Notes: a model not told the origin generated them from the letters alone. DNA of 64,000 bases from C-114 sp963745405 (GCA_963745405.1 CAVUWY010000002.1:2666001-2730000), one strand, 5' to 3'; shown: positions 53,677 through 62,437, numbered from the stretch's first letter. Translations and numbers: made by a program.

Positions 53677-53808
53677 TCAGGCGAGGTGGACGAGGGCCGT
53701 CGCGGCCAGGAAAACGCCGATCCAGAACAGCGCGACGGCGAGGAGAACGATTGCCCAGAGCAGCGTCTTGGGCAATCGTTCGATGAGCGGGAGTCCGACA
53801 TTCCGCAC
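53677..53808 (-). CDS. 43-residue single-helix membrane protein
   Basis: It starts at a GTG and reads VRNVGLPLIERLPKTLLWAI then VLLAVALFWIGVFLAATALV, one transmembrane helix after a short amphipathic start, and ends with TGA. A perfect GGAGG (coding strand, at 53816-53820) is 7 nt before the start, which argues that the ORF is translated. It is too short for most gene callers. Function unknown. Confidence 0.55.
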   Translation of the reverse strand: MRNVGLPLIERLPKTLLWAIVLLAVALFWIGVFLAATALVHLA

Positions 53809-53851
53809 GCGATAACCTCCGGCGACCCCCCGCTGGTTCGCGGAACCCTAC

Positions 53852-53878
53852 AACACCGCACCTAAACACCGCATTAGG
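53852..53878. promoter_or_regulatory. Operator-like repeats upstream of the small membrane protein
   Basis: aacaccgca occurs at 53852-53860 and 53865-53873 (13-nt period), and CCTAA/TTAGG form an inverted pair around the second copy (53861-53865, 53874-53878). They lie 44-70 nt upstream of the reverse-strand GTG, and a TAGGGT (reverse strand) overlaps. A regulator could bind here. Confidence 0.35.
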
Positions 53879-53985
53879 GCATTCGCTCTATCGGCGCGAC
53901 CGACTGGACAAGACGGGAGACGGGCGAACACCATTCGACTGGTCGTCCGCCCGCGGACCTGGGACCCGACCGGAGCTGTATCTCC

Positions 53986-54705
53986 ATGCAGATCGCACCC
54001 TCGATCCATCGGATCGGGTCGAACAGCATCATCAACGCGTACCTCGTCGCCGAGGGCGGCGAGGTCACGATCGTCGACGCCGGCCTGGCCGGCTACTACA
54101 CGGAGATCGTCGCGGAGCTCGGTGCCATGGGCCGCACGATCGCGGACGTCCGCGCCCTCGTCCTGACCCACGGCCACGGCGACCACATCGGCTTCGCCGA
54201 GCGACTCCGGACCGAACGATCGGTCCCCGTCTGGGTGCACGAGGCCGACGCGGCACTGGCCCGCGGCGAAGTCCCGAATCCGGCCAAGGGGACGGGTCCG
54301 GTCCGCTTCGGACCGCTGATCGGGTTCTTCTGGTTCTCGCTCCTCCACGGCGGTCTGCGGACCCACTCGATCGAGGAGGTAGCGGTGTACGGCGACGGCG
54401 CCACGCTCGACGTGCCCGGCAGTCCTCGGGTCATCCTCCTGCCCGGTCATACACCGGGCAGCGCCGCCCTCCACGTCCCGGCCCTCGACGCCCTATTCGT
54501 CGGCGATGCCCTGGCGACGTACGCGGTCACGACCGGCCGACGCGGTCCGCAGATCGCGCCGTTCACCGCGAACCAGGAAGAGGCGAAGGCCTCGCTCGAT
54601 CGCCTCGACGGAGTCTCTGCGGCTCTCGTCCTGCCCGGTCACGGCGACGCCTGGACCGGCGGGGTCGCCGAAGCCGTCAGTCTCGTCCGGTCCGCGGCCG
54701 GCTGA
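53986..54705 (+). CDS. Metallo-beta-lactamase-fold hydrolase
   Basis: 239 residues with a complete MBL metal set: H62-x-H64-x-D66-H67 (THGHGDH), His in GHTPGSAA, Asp in FVGDALA, and His in LPGHGDAW. The fold fits thiolesterase or lactonase types such as glyoxalase II relatives; the substrate is unknown. GGAG at 53973-53976 sits about 9 nt before the ATG. Confidence 0.85.
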   Translation: MQIAPSIHRIGSNSIINAYLVAEGGEVTIVDAGLAGYYTEIVAELGAMGRTIADVRALVLTHGHGDHIGFAERLRTERSVPVWVHEADAALARGEVPNPAKGTGPVRFGPLIGFFWFSLLHGGLRTHSIEEVAVYGDGATLDVPGSPRVILLPGHTPGSAALHVPALDALFVGDALATYAVTTGRRGPQIAPFTANQEEAKASLDRLDGVSAALVLPGHGDAWTGGVAEAVSLVRSAAG

Positions 54706-54712
54706 CCACCCG

Positions 54713-55783
54713 ATGGAACCCATCGCCTTCGTCGCCGGCGTCTTCCTGCTTTCCCTGACCTACTGGGACCTGTTCGAGACGGTCGTCGTGCCGCGGCCGA
54801 CGCCGGGCTGGTTCCGCATCGGGCGGTATATCGTCCGCGGGTCGTGGGGGCTCCTGCGGCGGACGCCGAACGGCCGACGCGGTGGCTGGCACGACCGGAT
54901 CCTCGGCCTGTTCGCGCCGGCCGCCACGCTCGCCCTCCTGGTGGCGTGGCTCGTCGGTTTCATCGTCGGCTTCGGCCTGATCCTCTATGCCCTGCGGGAC
55001 GAGCTCCAGCCGGCGTCGGCCGACTTCGGCACGACCCTGTACTTCGCGGCCACGTCGGTCCTTACCCTCGGCTTCGGCGACGTGGTGGCGCAGGGTGGGC
55101 CGGCGCGGATCATCGTCACGTTGGCGGCGATCAGTGGCCTCGGCCTGGTCGCCCTCGTCGTGACCTTCCTGTTCTCGCTGTATGGCTCATACCAGCGTCG
55201 CGAGATCCAGGTGGTCGTATTGTCGGCGGCCGCCGGCGCGCCGTCGTCGGCCGTCGCCCTGCTCGAGACGTACGCCACTCTGGACCTCGTCGACCGACTC
55301 CCGGAGCTCTTTCGCGACTGGGAGCGCTGGGCCGCCGAGGTCCTCGATTTGCACGTGGCCTTTCCCCTCCTCAACTTCTTCCGGTCGAGCCACGACGACC
55401 TGTCGTGGATCAGTGCCCTCGGGACCGTCCTCGATGCGGCGAGCCTCGTCCTCACGACCATCGACGGTCCGCCGCGCGGCGAGGCGAAGCTCTTCAAGCG
55501 CGTCGGCACCCACCTCGTCGAGGACATCTACAACTTCGGTTTCCGGACGGGGATGCCGGCGAGCCTCCAACGAGCCGACTACGAGGCTGCCTGCGACCGG
55601 CTGCGGGAGGCGGGATATCGACTCGAGCCGATCGAACAGGCGTGGCCGGCGTTCGAGATGGCGAGGGCCACCTACGCCCTCCGGCTCGAGGCGATGGCCA
55701 CCTACTGGGCGACCCCGGCCACGTCGTGGCTCGGCGATCCCATCGCCCTCCGCGCTCCGCTCCACCCCTCGGACGATCCGTAG
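54713..55783 (+). CDS. Ion-channel-like membrane protein with degenerate filter
   Basis: 356 residues. Hydrophobic segments lie at about 1-20, 68-93 and 125-155, and a pore-loop-like motif TLGFGD (118-123) takes the place of TVGYGD. A soluble C-terminal domain of about 190 residues is helical, with no recognised fold. The ATG is 7 nt after the MBL stop, so the two are probably co-transcribed. The ion selectivity is uncertain because Y is replaced by F and V by L. Confidence 0.7.
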   Translation: MEPIAFVAGVFLLSLTYWDLFETVVVPRPTPGWFRIGRYIVRGSWGLLRRTPNGRRGGWHDRILGLFAPAATLALLVAWLVGFIVGFGLILYALRDELQPASADFGTTLYFAATSVLTLGFGDVVAQGGPARIIVTLAAISGLGLVALVVTFLFSLYGSYQRREIQVVVLSAAAGAPSSAVALLETYATLDLVDRLPELFRDWERWAAEVLDLHVAFPLLNFFRSSHDDLSWISALGTVLDAASLVLTTIDGPPRGEAKLFKRVGTHLVEDIYNFGFRTGMPASLQRADYEAACDRLREAGYRLEPIEQAWPAFEMARATYALRLEAMATYWATPATSWLGDPIALRAPLHPSDDP

Positions 55784-55974
55784 GCCAACACGGCCGATCG
55801 GTCCCGCCCGACGGGACCGCGGTGCCAATCCGCCACGGCTTCGAGTGGCTCCGGTCGCGACCAGGACCATTTGGGTACTCGCCGACTAGGGCTTTCAGCG
55901 GGCATACTGCGCAGGCCGCCGGGCACTCATCTTCATTTATCCCAACGGGCGGCCTACCCCATGGGGGAGACATC

Positions 55975-56172
55975 ATGCTTCAACGCTTCTTCGGACTCGT
56001 CGAGCGCGCCGTCGGCACCGCCGAACGGACGCTGGCGACGGCCTCCCGGGGCCAGGGCCTCGCGGAGTACGCACTCATCCTTGCCCTGATCGCGATCGTC
56101 GCGATCATCGCCCTCATCTTCCTCGGTGGACAGGTGAGCAAGATCCTGAGCAACGTCGGGCATTCGGTCTAG
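55975..56172 (+). CDS. Flp-type (type IVb) pilin
   Basis: 65 residues. A long N-terminal leader of 26 residues ends at G26, followed by QGLAEYALILALIAIVAIIA, with E31 at mature position +5, the prepilin peptidase signature of Flp pilins. The mature protein is a short hydrophobic helix with GGQVSKILSNVGHSV. A GGGGGAG site precedes the ATG, and a strong terminator follows. No tad/cpa assembly genes are in the window. Confidence 0.83.
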   Translation: MLQRFFGLVERAVGTAERTLATASRGQGLAEYALILALIAIVAIIALIFLGGQVSKILSNVGHSV

Positions 56173-56195
56173 TCCGGGCTCTCCCCGACCTACGG

Positions 56196-56228
56196 ACCGT
56201 CCGGCCATCGGCCGGGCGGTTTCTTTTT
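56196..56228 (+). terminator. Strong intrinsic terminator after the Flp pilin
   Basis: An 11-bp GC-rich stem (one G-U) with an ATC loop is followed by TTCTTTTT. It is the best terminator of the window and suits a highly expressed monocistronic gene. Confidence 0.85.
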
Positions 56229-56232
56229 GCCC

Positions 56233-57285
56233 TCAGGGCGCCGATGGCGACGGATCGTCGGCCGGTGGCGGGGCGGACGGCGTCGGGTCCGTTGCCGCGG
56301 TCGGCGCGGGCGTGGGGGAGGCGGCCTCCTCGGCCGAGGGCGCGGCGGCAGGCTCGGCCGTCGGAGCGGGGGTCGTCGTCAGCGTCTTGTCGGGGGCTGA
56401 CGACGGGCTCGGGCTCGCGGATGGGTTCGGATCGGCGCTGGGACTCGGTGACGGGCTCGGAGTGACCGTCGGCGGAGAGGGTGGCGGCGGTGGCACCAGG
56501 AGGGCAGCCGGAGGAGTCGGTACGAGCCAGTCCGGTCCGACTGGCACGATGACCACGAAGAGGTCCTGGATACGGACGTCGTGGCGTGGATCGCGATATC
56601 GGGTCAGGTACGTGGCCAGCCGGCCAAGGTCCATCCGCGCCAGGGGGGTGACGACGGGCCAGCGGCGGTTCCTGTAGCGTGGCCACAGGGGATCGATCGG
56701 GTACACGGCGGTGACGGTGAAGTCGTCCGTCGTCGCCGGGTCGGCCGTCGTCTCGAAGCCGCTGATCGACCAGGCGTGCCCTCCGTTCCACACGAGCGCG
56801 CCCACCGGGCGGTGGGTGAGGCGCATGAGCTTGGCCCCGACCCAGAGGGCCGCGGCAAGGGTCGGTTCGCCGATCGCCCGGTACTTGCCGCCGCCAGAAA
56901 GCCGGAGCGCGCTGGCCCAACCGAATGGATCGGCTCCGCCATCGCCCCGGTACAGGCTGTAGTGGCGGGCTCTGAGGAAGAGCCGGCGTTGGGTGAGTCG
57001 TGTTCGATCGACCCGCGGTTTCATCTGGTTGAGCATCGTCTGGACGCTCGCCCCGACACACTGGGTGAGGGTGAACTGAGGTACCCGGGCCATCGCGCGA
57101 TACGTAGACTGGCGGTAGATCGAGACGACCGGCGCGGCCGGAGGGGCCGCATCAGCGCCGCCGGTCGGGGGCGGATCGGCGGCGGCCACGCCCGGAGCGC
57201 CCAGCATCCCGCTCCCGCCCGCGGCGAGCGTGGCCGCGATGAAGAGCGCGGCGAGGCGGTCAACGAACGCGCGTCGTAGGCTCAT
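56233..57285 (-). CDS. Secreted C39-like cysteine peptidase with Pro/Ser/Thr-rich tail
   Basis: 350 residues. A signal peptide (about 1-36, cleaved near AAADPPP) is followed by a peptidase-C39-like domain: C76 in QFTLTQCVGASVQTML, H170 in NGGHAWSISGF and D198 in VYPIDPLW form a papain-like triad. The last about 90 residues are Pro/Ser/Thr/Ala repeats typical of a cell-wall-spanning stalk. AGGAG lies 9 nt upstream of the ATG. It reads toward the Flp pilin. The substrate is unknown. Confidence 0.75.
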   Translation of the reverse strand: MSLRRAFVDRLAALFIAATLAAGGSGMLGAPGVAAADPPPTGGADAAPPAAPVVSIYRQSTYRAMARVPQFTLTQCVGASVQTMLNQMKPRVDRTRLTQRRLFLRARHYSLYRGDGGADPFGWASALRLSGGGKYRAIGEPTLAAALWVGAKLMRLTHRPVGALVWNGGHAWSISGFETTADPATTDDFTVTAVYPIDPLWPRYRNRRWPVVTPLARMDLGRLATYLTRYRDPRHDVRIQDLFVVIVPVGPDWLVPTPPAALLVPPPPPSPPTVTPSPSPSPSADPNPSASPSPSSAPDKTLTTTPAPTAEPAAAPSAEEAASPTPAPTAATDPTPSAPPPADDPSPSAP

Positions 57286-57442
57286 CCGAGCGCGCTCCTG
57301 CGTGGATCCTGGGCGACGATCCGAGTCATTGGCATCGGCACCATCGACCAGTCGGGCCTGGTCGGCAATGCGCCGTTGGTCCCGTTCGCCATCGTTCCGG
57401 TGCCACCGGGCACCGCGTGGGCAGATGGGCGGGCCCGACGGC

Positions 57443-57448
57443 TAGGAT
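57443..57448 (+). promoter_or_regulatory. -10 box (TAGGAT) of a leaderless decarboxylase transcript
   Basis: TAGGAT ends 6 nt before the ATG at 57455. Confidence 0.5.
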
Positions 57449-57454
57449 GAGGAC

Positions 57455-59059
57455 ATGTCCTCGGAATCACTGTACGACCCGGCCGCAACGACGCCGTCCT
57501 TGGAGCCGGGCGAATGGGCCGCCGGACTCGCCGATATGAGCCCCGAGGAGTTCCGTGCCGCGGCGCACGAGGTAGTCGATCTCATGGCCGACTACCTCCG
57601 CGACGTCGAGCGGTATCCGGTGTTCCCGCCTATCGAGCCGGGATCGCTCGGCCCGCTGTTCCCGCCGTCGGCCCCCGAGGAACCGGAGCCGATCGAGTCG
57701 ATCCTCGCGGACTACCGCCGACTCGTCGAACCGAATGCCACCCACTGGCAGCATCCGGGCTTCCTCGCCTACTTCGCCACGACCGCCTCGGGCCCCGGGA
57801 TCCTCGGCGAGATGCTCACCGCGGCGCTCGGCCAGAACCCGATGCTATGGCGCACGTCGCCGATCGGCACCGAGCTCGAAGGGGTCGTCGTCGGCTGGCT
57901 ACGTGAGGCGCTCGGCCTGCCGGGCACGTTCGACGGCCTGCTGACCGACACCGCCTCTACCTCGTCGCTCATCGCGCTCGCCGGGGCCCGCCAGTCGGCC
58001 GGCATCGACGCCGCCGCGGGTGGGCTCGCCGGACGGCCGGAGGTCGGGCGACTGCGGGTGTACGCCTCCGCCGAGGCGCACTCGTCGATCGACAAGGCTC
58101 TCATGACCCTCGGGCTCGGGCGGGCCGGCCTGACCCGCGTCGCCACGAACGAAAGATTCGAGATGGAGGTGCCCGCCCTCGAGGCGGCCATCGCCGCGGA
58201 TCGGGTGGCCGGGGTGCGCCCGATCGCCGTCGTCGCGACGATCGGCACCACGTCATCGACGTCGGTCGATCCGGTCGCGGTGATCGCGGACGTGGCCGCC
58301 CGCGAAGGGCTGTGGCTGCACGTCGACGCGGCCTATGCGGGTCCCGTGGCGCTCATCCCGGACCGGCGAGCGCCGTTCGCCGGCTGGGAGCGGGCCGACT
58401 CGATCGTCCTCAACCCGCACAAGTGGCTGTTCGCGCCGCTCGATGCATCGCTGCTCCTGACGACCCGGATGGACGTCCTCCGCGACGCATTCAGCCTCGT
58501 CCCCGAATACCTCCGGACGCTGGACCGGGAGGCGCCCGTCCGCGACTACAACGAGTTCACTCCTCAGCTTGGCCGCCGCTTCCGTGCGTTGAAGCTGTGG
58601 ATGCTCATCCGGGCCTTCGGCATCGAGGGGCTCCGCCGGCGGATCGACCGCCACTGCGAGATGGCGGCCGAGTTCGCCGCCTGGATCGATGCTGCGCCGG
58701 CATGGGAACGGCTCGCCCCGGTCCCGTTCTCGACCGTCTGCTTCCGCCACGTCCCTTCGGGCTGGGCGGTCGATGGCCCGGACCCCGAGGAGCGGATCGA
58801 TGCGCACAACGCGGCCCTGATGGACGCCGTCAACCGGACCGGGGAGATCTTCCTGTCGCACACTCGCCTCGACGGTCGGTTCGCCATCCGGCTCGCCGTC
58901 GGCAACGTGCGGACCGAGGAGCGTCACGTGGCGCGGGCATGGGAGCTCCTCCGGCGCGAGGCGGACCGGCAGGCGACGGGCGCCATGACGGCGGAAGCGA
59001 CAGCCGAAGCCGCGGCGGACGCGATGGCCCTCGACGCGATCCAAGCGACGGGCGGCTGA
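57455..59059 (+). CDS. PLP-dependent (aromatic) amino acid decarboxylase
   Basis: 534 residues, group II decarboxylase (DDC/TDC-like). HPGFLAYFATTASGPGILGE, the LTDTASTSSLIAL cofactor region, HVDAAYAG, and the PLP lysine K323 in NPHKWLF are intact. The family removes CO2 from aromatic or other L-amino acids; the substrate is not deducible. A short Ala-rich tail follows. The next gene is an aldehyde dehydrogenase with its own ribosome site 13 nt downstream. Confidence 0.88.
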   Translation: MSSESLYDPAATTPSLEPGEWAAGLADMSPEEFRAAAHEVVDLMADYLRDVERYPVFPPIEPGSLGPLFPPSAPEEPEPIESILADYRRLVEPNATHWQHPGFLAYFATTASGPGILGEMLTAALGQNPMLWRTSPIGTELEGVVVGWLREALGLPGTFDGLLTDTASTSSLIALAGARQSAGIDAAAGGLAGRPEVGRLRVYASAEAHSSIDKALMTLGLGRAGLTRVATNERFEMEVPALEAAIAADRVAGVRPIAVVATIGTTSSTSVDPVAVIADVAAREGLWLHVDAAYAGPVALIPDRRAPFAGWERADSIVLNPHKWLFAPLDASLLLTTRMDVLRDAFSLVPEYLRTLDREAPVRDYNEFTPQLGRRFRALKLWMLIRAFGIEGLRRRIDRHCEMAAEFAAWIDAAPAWERLAPVPFSTVCFRHVPSGWAVDGPDPEERIDAHNAALMDAVNRTGEIFLSHTRLDGRFAIRLAVGNVRTEERHVARAWELLRREADRQATGAMTAEATAEAAADAMALDAIQATGG

Positions 59060-59072
59060 GGAGGAACCACGG

Positions 59073-60593
59073 ATGGCCATCGACGCGACCACCGACCTGC
59101 CGATGATCGTCGACGGACGGGCGACCGAGGCCCTCGACGGCGGCTGGATCGACGTTCACAGTCCCGCCACCCGTGAGCTCGTCGGCCGCGCCCCGGCCGG
59201 CTCCCCGGCCGACGTCGACCTGGCAGTCGGCGCTGCCCGTCGCGCGTTCGCGGACGGTCGCTGGAGCCGCCGTCCACCGTCCGAGCGGGCGGCCGTGCTG
59301 AACCGGCTGGCGGATCTCATCGACGAGCACGCCGACGACATCGCCCGCCTCGAGACCCTCCAGACCGGTTCGGCCTACAAGCTCCGCCGAGACTCCGACC
59401 TCGCCTTCGCCTCCGACAACCTGCGGTTCTTCGCGGGTGCGTCGCGCGAGCTCGAGGGCAAGGCCGCCGCGGAGTACACCGGCACTCACACGAGCATGGT
59501 CCGACGCGAGCCGATCGGCGTCTGCGCCCAGGTCGCGCCGTGGAACTACCCGTTCTGGATGGCGATCTGGAAGGTCGCTCCGGCCCTGGCGGCAGGGAAC
59601 TCGGTCGTCCTGAAGCCGGCCTCGGCCACGCCGCTGACCACGATCCGCCTCGGCCAGCTGGCGCTCGAGGCGGGCCTTCCGGCCGGGATCCTCAACGTAG
59701 TCACCGGTCGCGGCGAGTCGGTCGGGGCGGCGATGGCCGCCCACCCGGACGTCGACCTCATCTCACTCACCGGCGACTCGGCGACCGGTCGGCGGATCCA
59801 GGAGCTCGCTGCGACCACACTCAAGCGGGTTCACCTCGAGCTCGGCGGCAAGGCGCCGTTCATCGTCCACGACGACGCCGACCTGGAGGCGGCCGCCCGG
59901 GGCGCCACTGCCGGTGCGCTCATCAACGCCGGCCAGGACTGCACGGCGGCGACCCGCGCCTATGTCCACCGCAGCGTGTTCGACGCGTTCGTCGCACGGA
60001 CGGCCGAGCTGTTCCGGGACGTCCGGGTCGGCGACCCGTTCGACTCGGCGACGGACATGGGGACGCTCATCGGCGAGCGCCAGGTCGAACGGGTGGAGGG
60101 CTTCGTCGAGCGGGCCCGCGGGGCCGGCTCCTCGATCGTCGCCGGCGGCCGGCGGGCCGATGTCGCCGGGCTGCCCGACGGCGCGTTCTACGAGCCGACG
60201 CTCGTCATCGGCGCGCGACAGGACAGTGAGATCGTCCAGCACGAGGTGTTCGGACCCGTGCTGGTGGCCCTGCCGTTCGATGAGGACGCCGAGGCGATCG
60301 GTCTGGCCAACGACACCCGCTACGGCCTCGCGGCCTCGGTCTGGACCCGCGACGTCTTTCGGGCGATGGAGGCTGCCCGGTCACTCGACTTCGGCCACGT
60401 CCAGATCAACGACCACCTCATGGTTACCTCGGAGATGCCCCACGGGGGCTTCAAGCAGTCGGGTTTCGGCAAGGACATGTCGGCCTACTCGTTCGAGGAG
60501 TACACCCGGGTCAAGCACGTGATGATCGAGCTCACCGGCCAGCCCGAGAAGCCCTGGCACTACACGATCTTCGGCGACAAGCCGGCAGAGTAG
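59073..60593 (+). CDS. Aldehyde dehydrogenase (aminobutyraldehyde/betaine-aldehyde type)
   Basis: 506 residues, NAD(P)-dependent. Catalytic C290 (NAGQDCTAAT) and E256 (LELGGKAPF), the PWNYPFWMAIWKVAPALAAG segment and EMPHGGFKQSGFGKD are complete. Sequence style is closest to gamma-aminobutyraldehyde or phenylacetaldehyde dehydrogenases. GAGGAGGAA before the ATG is a strong site. With the decarboxylase it could run amino acid to amine to aldehyde to acid, but the amine-oxidising step is not encoded here. Confidence 0.9.
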   Translation: MAIDATTDLPMIVDGRATEALDGGWIDVHSPATRELVGRAPAGSPADVDLAVGAARRAFADGRWSRRPPSERAAVLNRLADLIDEHADDIARLETLQTGSAYKLRRDSDLAFASDNLRFFAGASRELEGKAAAEYTGTHTSMVRREPIGVCAQVAPWNYPFWMAIWKVAPALAAGNSVVLKPASATPLTTIRLGQLALEAGLPAGILNVVTGRGESVGAAMAAHPDVDLISLTGDSATGRRIQELAATTLKRVHLELGGKAPFIVHDDADLEAAARGATAGALINAGQDCTAATRAYVHRSVFDAFVARTAELFRDVRVGDPFDSATDMGTLIGERQVERVEGFVERARGAGSSIVAGGRRADVAGLPDGAFYEPTLVIGARQDSEIVQHEVFGPVLVALPFDEDAEAIGLANDTRYGLAASVWTRDVFRAMEAARSLDFGHVQINDHLMVTSEMPHGGFKQSGFGKDMSAYSFEEYTRVKHVMIELTGQPEKPWHYTIFGDKPAE

Positions 60594-60951
60594 GCGAGTT
60601 CTGAGCACGAAGGAGATCCGCCGGCGCTGGTCCTCGTCGACGGCCGCTGGATCCTGACCGGGAGCCTCGTCATCCGCCCGCTCCAGGGCCGTCCCAGCCC
60701 GCCAGGAACGCCTCAGGACGGGCGCTAGGCGGTCGGCCGCCTCATGGCAGCTGCGCCTATCCGGCCTCTCGTCCCGCGGAGCCGTCGTCGACCCTGACCA
60801 CGGGACCGCAGTAGACAAGGAGCCGCCCCGACCCGAACGCGCGTGGGTCGCTCGACCCTGGGGGAGAGGGCGAAGCGCGCGCGTGCCCGTGAGTCGGGGC
60901 TACAGTCGAGCATGGGGGCCTGAGGAGCGCGCCATCAGAGCCGCATGGCCC
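60594..60951. other. Spacer without a supported gene
   Basis: An AAGGAG lies at 60611-60616, but no ATG, GTG or TTG follows at a usable distance; a CTG-started 33-codon frame (LVLVDGRWILTG ...) is the only candidate. I see no other signal here. Confidence 0.3.
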
Positions 60952-61178
60952 CTAGTCCGGGATGGGAGCCGACTCGTCCCGCGGCCCTCGCCACACCATG
61001 ACCCACCGCCCGTCCTCGAGGCGCTCGGTGCGCCCGTAGAAGACGAGCGGCTCCTCGGCCACGATCTCGGTGTCGGAAGGCCACCGGGTACCTCGACGAC
61101 GGCCTCCGAGCCGTCGCGGGGACCACCGCGGTAGAGGACGGTGGCCGGGGCGAGGGGAGCGGACATGGAGCCGTGCAT
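60952..61178 (-). pseudogene. Small unknown protein gene broken by a frameshift
   Basis: The start is sound: GGAGG lies 7 nt before ATG at 61178. The frame reads MHGSMSAPLAPATVLYRGGP RDGSEAVVEVPG, then breaks near 61081-61087. One base further, the next frame gives WPSDTEIVAEEPLVFYGRTE RLEDGRWVMVWRGP and ends DESAPIPD with TAG. Joined, it is a compact polar protein of about 75 residues. One missing base explains the break, by true decay or assembly error. Family unknown. Confidence 0.55.
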
Positions 61179-61280
61179 GGCGGGCCTCCGGTGCGACGTG
61201 TGGTCGCGGCCGGTACCGCGGGGATGGGCGTCAGGGTAGCGCGGTCCGGAGCGCGGTCGCCGTGCTCTCCCTCGATGTGC

Positions 61281-61730
61281 CTACCGCCGCTGTCCGCTCA
61301 CGTCGGGATCGTCCGGGTCGTAGACGATCTCGATGAGGTCGCCGACGGTCTGGAGCGTCCTCGGCACCTCACCCTGGTGCTCGACGCCATCGACGAAGTA
61401 GCGATACCGGATCTGCCGACCCGCTCGGGGCAGGTCGATCCAGGTGACCTGGGCGGCGGTCGCGACGCCGTGCCGACGAAGTCGCTGGCGCGCGTTGTCT
61501 TCGGTGTCTGACCTGAGGAGCCAGATCAGGACGAGCGGGACTTCGGAGGCGAGGAGCAGCGCCACGCCAGCGGTCGCTGCCACCCTGCCCGGGTCAACGC
61601 CGAGGATAGCTCCGAGGAAGAGGAGCATCGCGATACCCACGAGGCCGGCTCCCAAGAGCACGAGGTAGCGGAGCAAGGGCGGCTCCCGCACTCCGCTCAG
61701 GTAGGAGACCTCGAGGGTACGGTGGGACAT
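61281..61730 (-). CDS. DUF3592-like membrane protein
   Basis: 149 residues. Two hydrophobic helices (LLRYLVLLGAGLVGIAMLLF; VAATAGVALLLASEVPLVLI) precede a small beta domain with GVATAAQVTWIDLPRAGRQI, RYRYFVDGVEHQGEVPR and IVYDPDDPDVS, the pattern of DUF3592. ATG at 61730 was chosen; GTG at 61739 is also possible. Function unknown. Confidence 0.65.
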   Translation of the reverse strand: MSHRTLEVSYLSGVREPPLLRYLVLLGAGLVGIAMLLFLGAILGVDPGRVAATAGVALLLASEVPLVLIWLLRSDTEDNARQRLRRHGVATAAQVTWIDLPRAGRQIRYRYFVDGVEHQGEVPRTLQTVGDLIEIVYDPDDPDVSGQRR

Positions 61731-61867
61731 CGTGGCCACGGCCGTGTCTCGTCAAACGATCGACTGGGGTACCGCGTGCGACTCGATGTCGCATCCATCT
61801 CGTCGATCGTAGACCCGTCCGGTCGCGAATCAAGATGTCGCGGCGGCGGCGGGTCGCGGTCAGGCCA

Positions 61868-62266
61868 TCATTCGTTGCCGGCGTGGTCGGGAGGAACGTC
61901 CAGGATGGTTGCGTCGGCCTTCGGGTCGAACAACGCGGAGCCTGGCGAGCCGGGCGTGATCGGTGGGTACCACTTGCCATCGAACTCGTTCTTGACCCAA
62001 CCTGGCAGGGGAGGATAGATGTCGGGCGGCGGCTGGCCCGCACCGGGGTCCGTGGGATGAGGTATCCAGCCCGGGTCTCGCGCAGTGGGATCGTGACTGC
62101 CCGGTTCCCAGTGCAGCGGATCGGCACTCTCCGCCGCTCCGGGGACAGTCACGTCGACGCCTCGGACGTGCCCGTGATCGTCGATGGTGACCGAGGCGCC
62201 CGCATCAGCTCCCGGTAGATGGACCGGACCCACGTGCGGGTCGTCTCTGCTCAAGTCATCGCCCAT
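61868..62266 (-). CDS. Small polar protein, unknown
   Basis: 132 residues. A perfect AAGGAGG lies 7 nt before the ATG at 62266, so the start is well supported. The protein has a short beta-like segment (ASVTIDDHGHVRGVDVTVPG), then a Pro/Trp-rich part (DIYPPLPGWVKNEFDGKWYP). No membrane segment or known domain is visible. Confidence 0.55.
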   Translation of the reverse strand: MGDDLSRDDPHVGPVHLPGADAGASVTIDDHGHVRGVDVTVPGAAESADPLHWEPGSHDPTARDPGWIPHPTDPGAGQPPPDIYPPLPGWVKNEFDGKWYPPITPGSPGSALFDPKADATILDVPPDHAGNE

Positions 62267-62437
62267 CTAGGTCCCTCCTTCCTGGCCGCCATGGTGCGCC
62301 AGGTTCTCCCGGCGGACGACCGGCGCGCATACGACGTTCGCTGAGGTCCGCCGACTGCTGACCGCCAACAGGTCCCGGCGCCGCGTCCTGACCGCGATCT
62401 CCGCTTCGGCGGCCCAGCGGAGCGGGAGCGGCCCGGG

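Noticed and set aside
55838..55864. Sequence resembling the tRNA-Pro 3' end
   Set aside because: It needs several mismatches and one gap and breaks the acceptor stem, so it is not good enough for an att copy.
60600..60730. CTG-started peptide after the aldehyde dehydrogenase
   Set aside because: The AAGGAG is present, but there is no standard start codon and no similarity to a known peptide.
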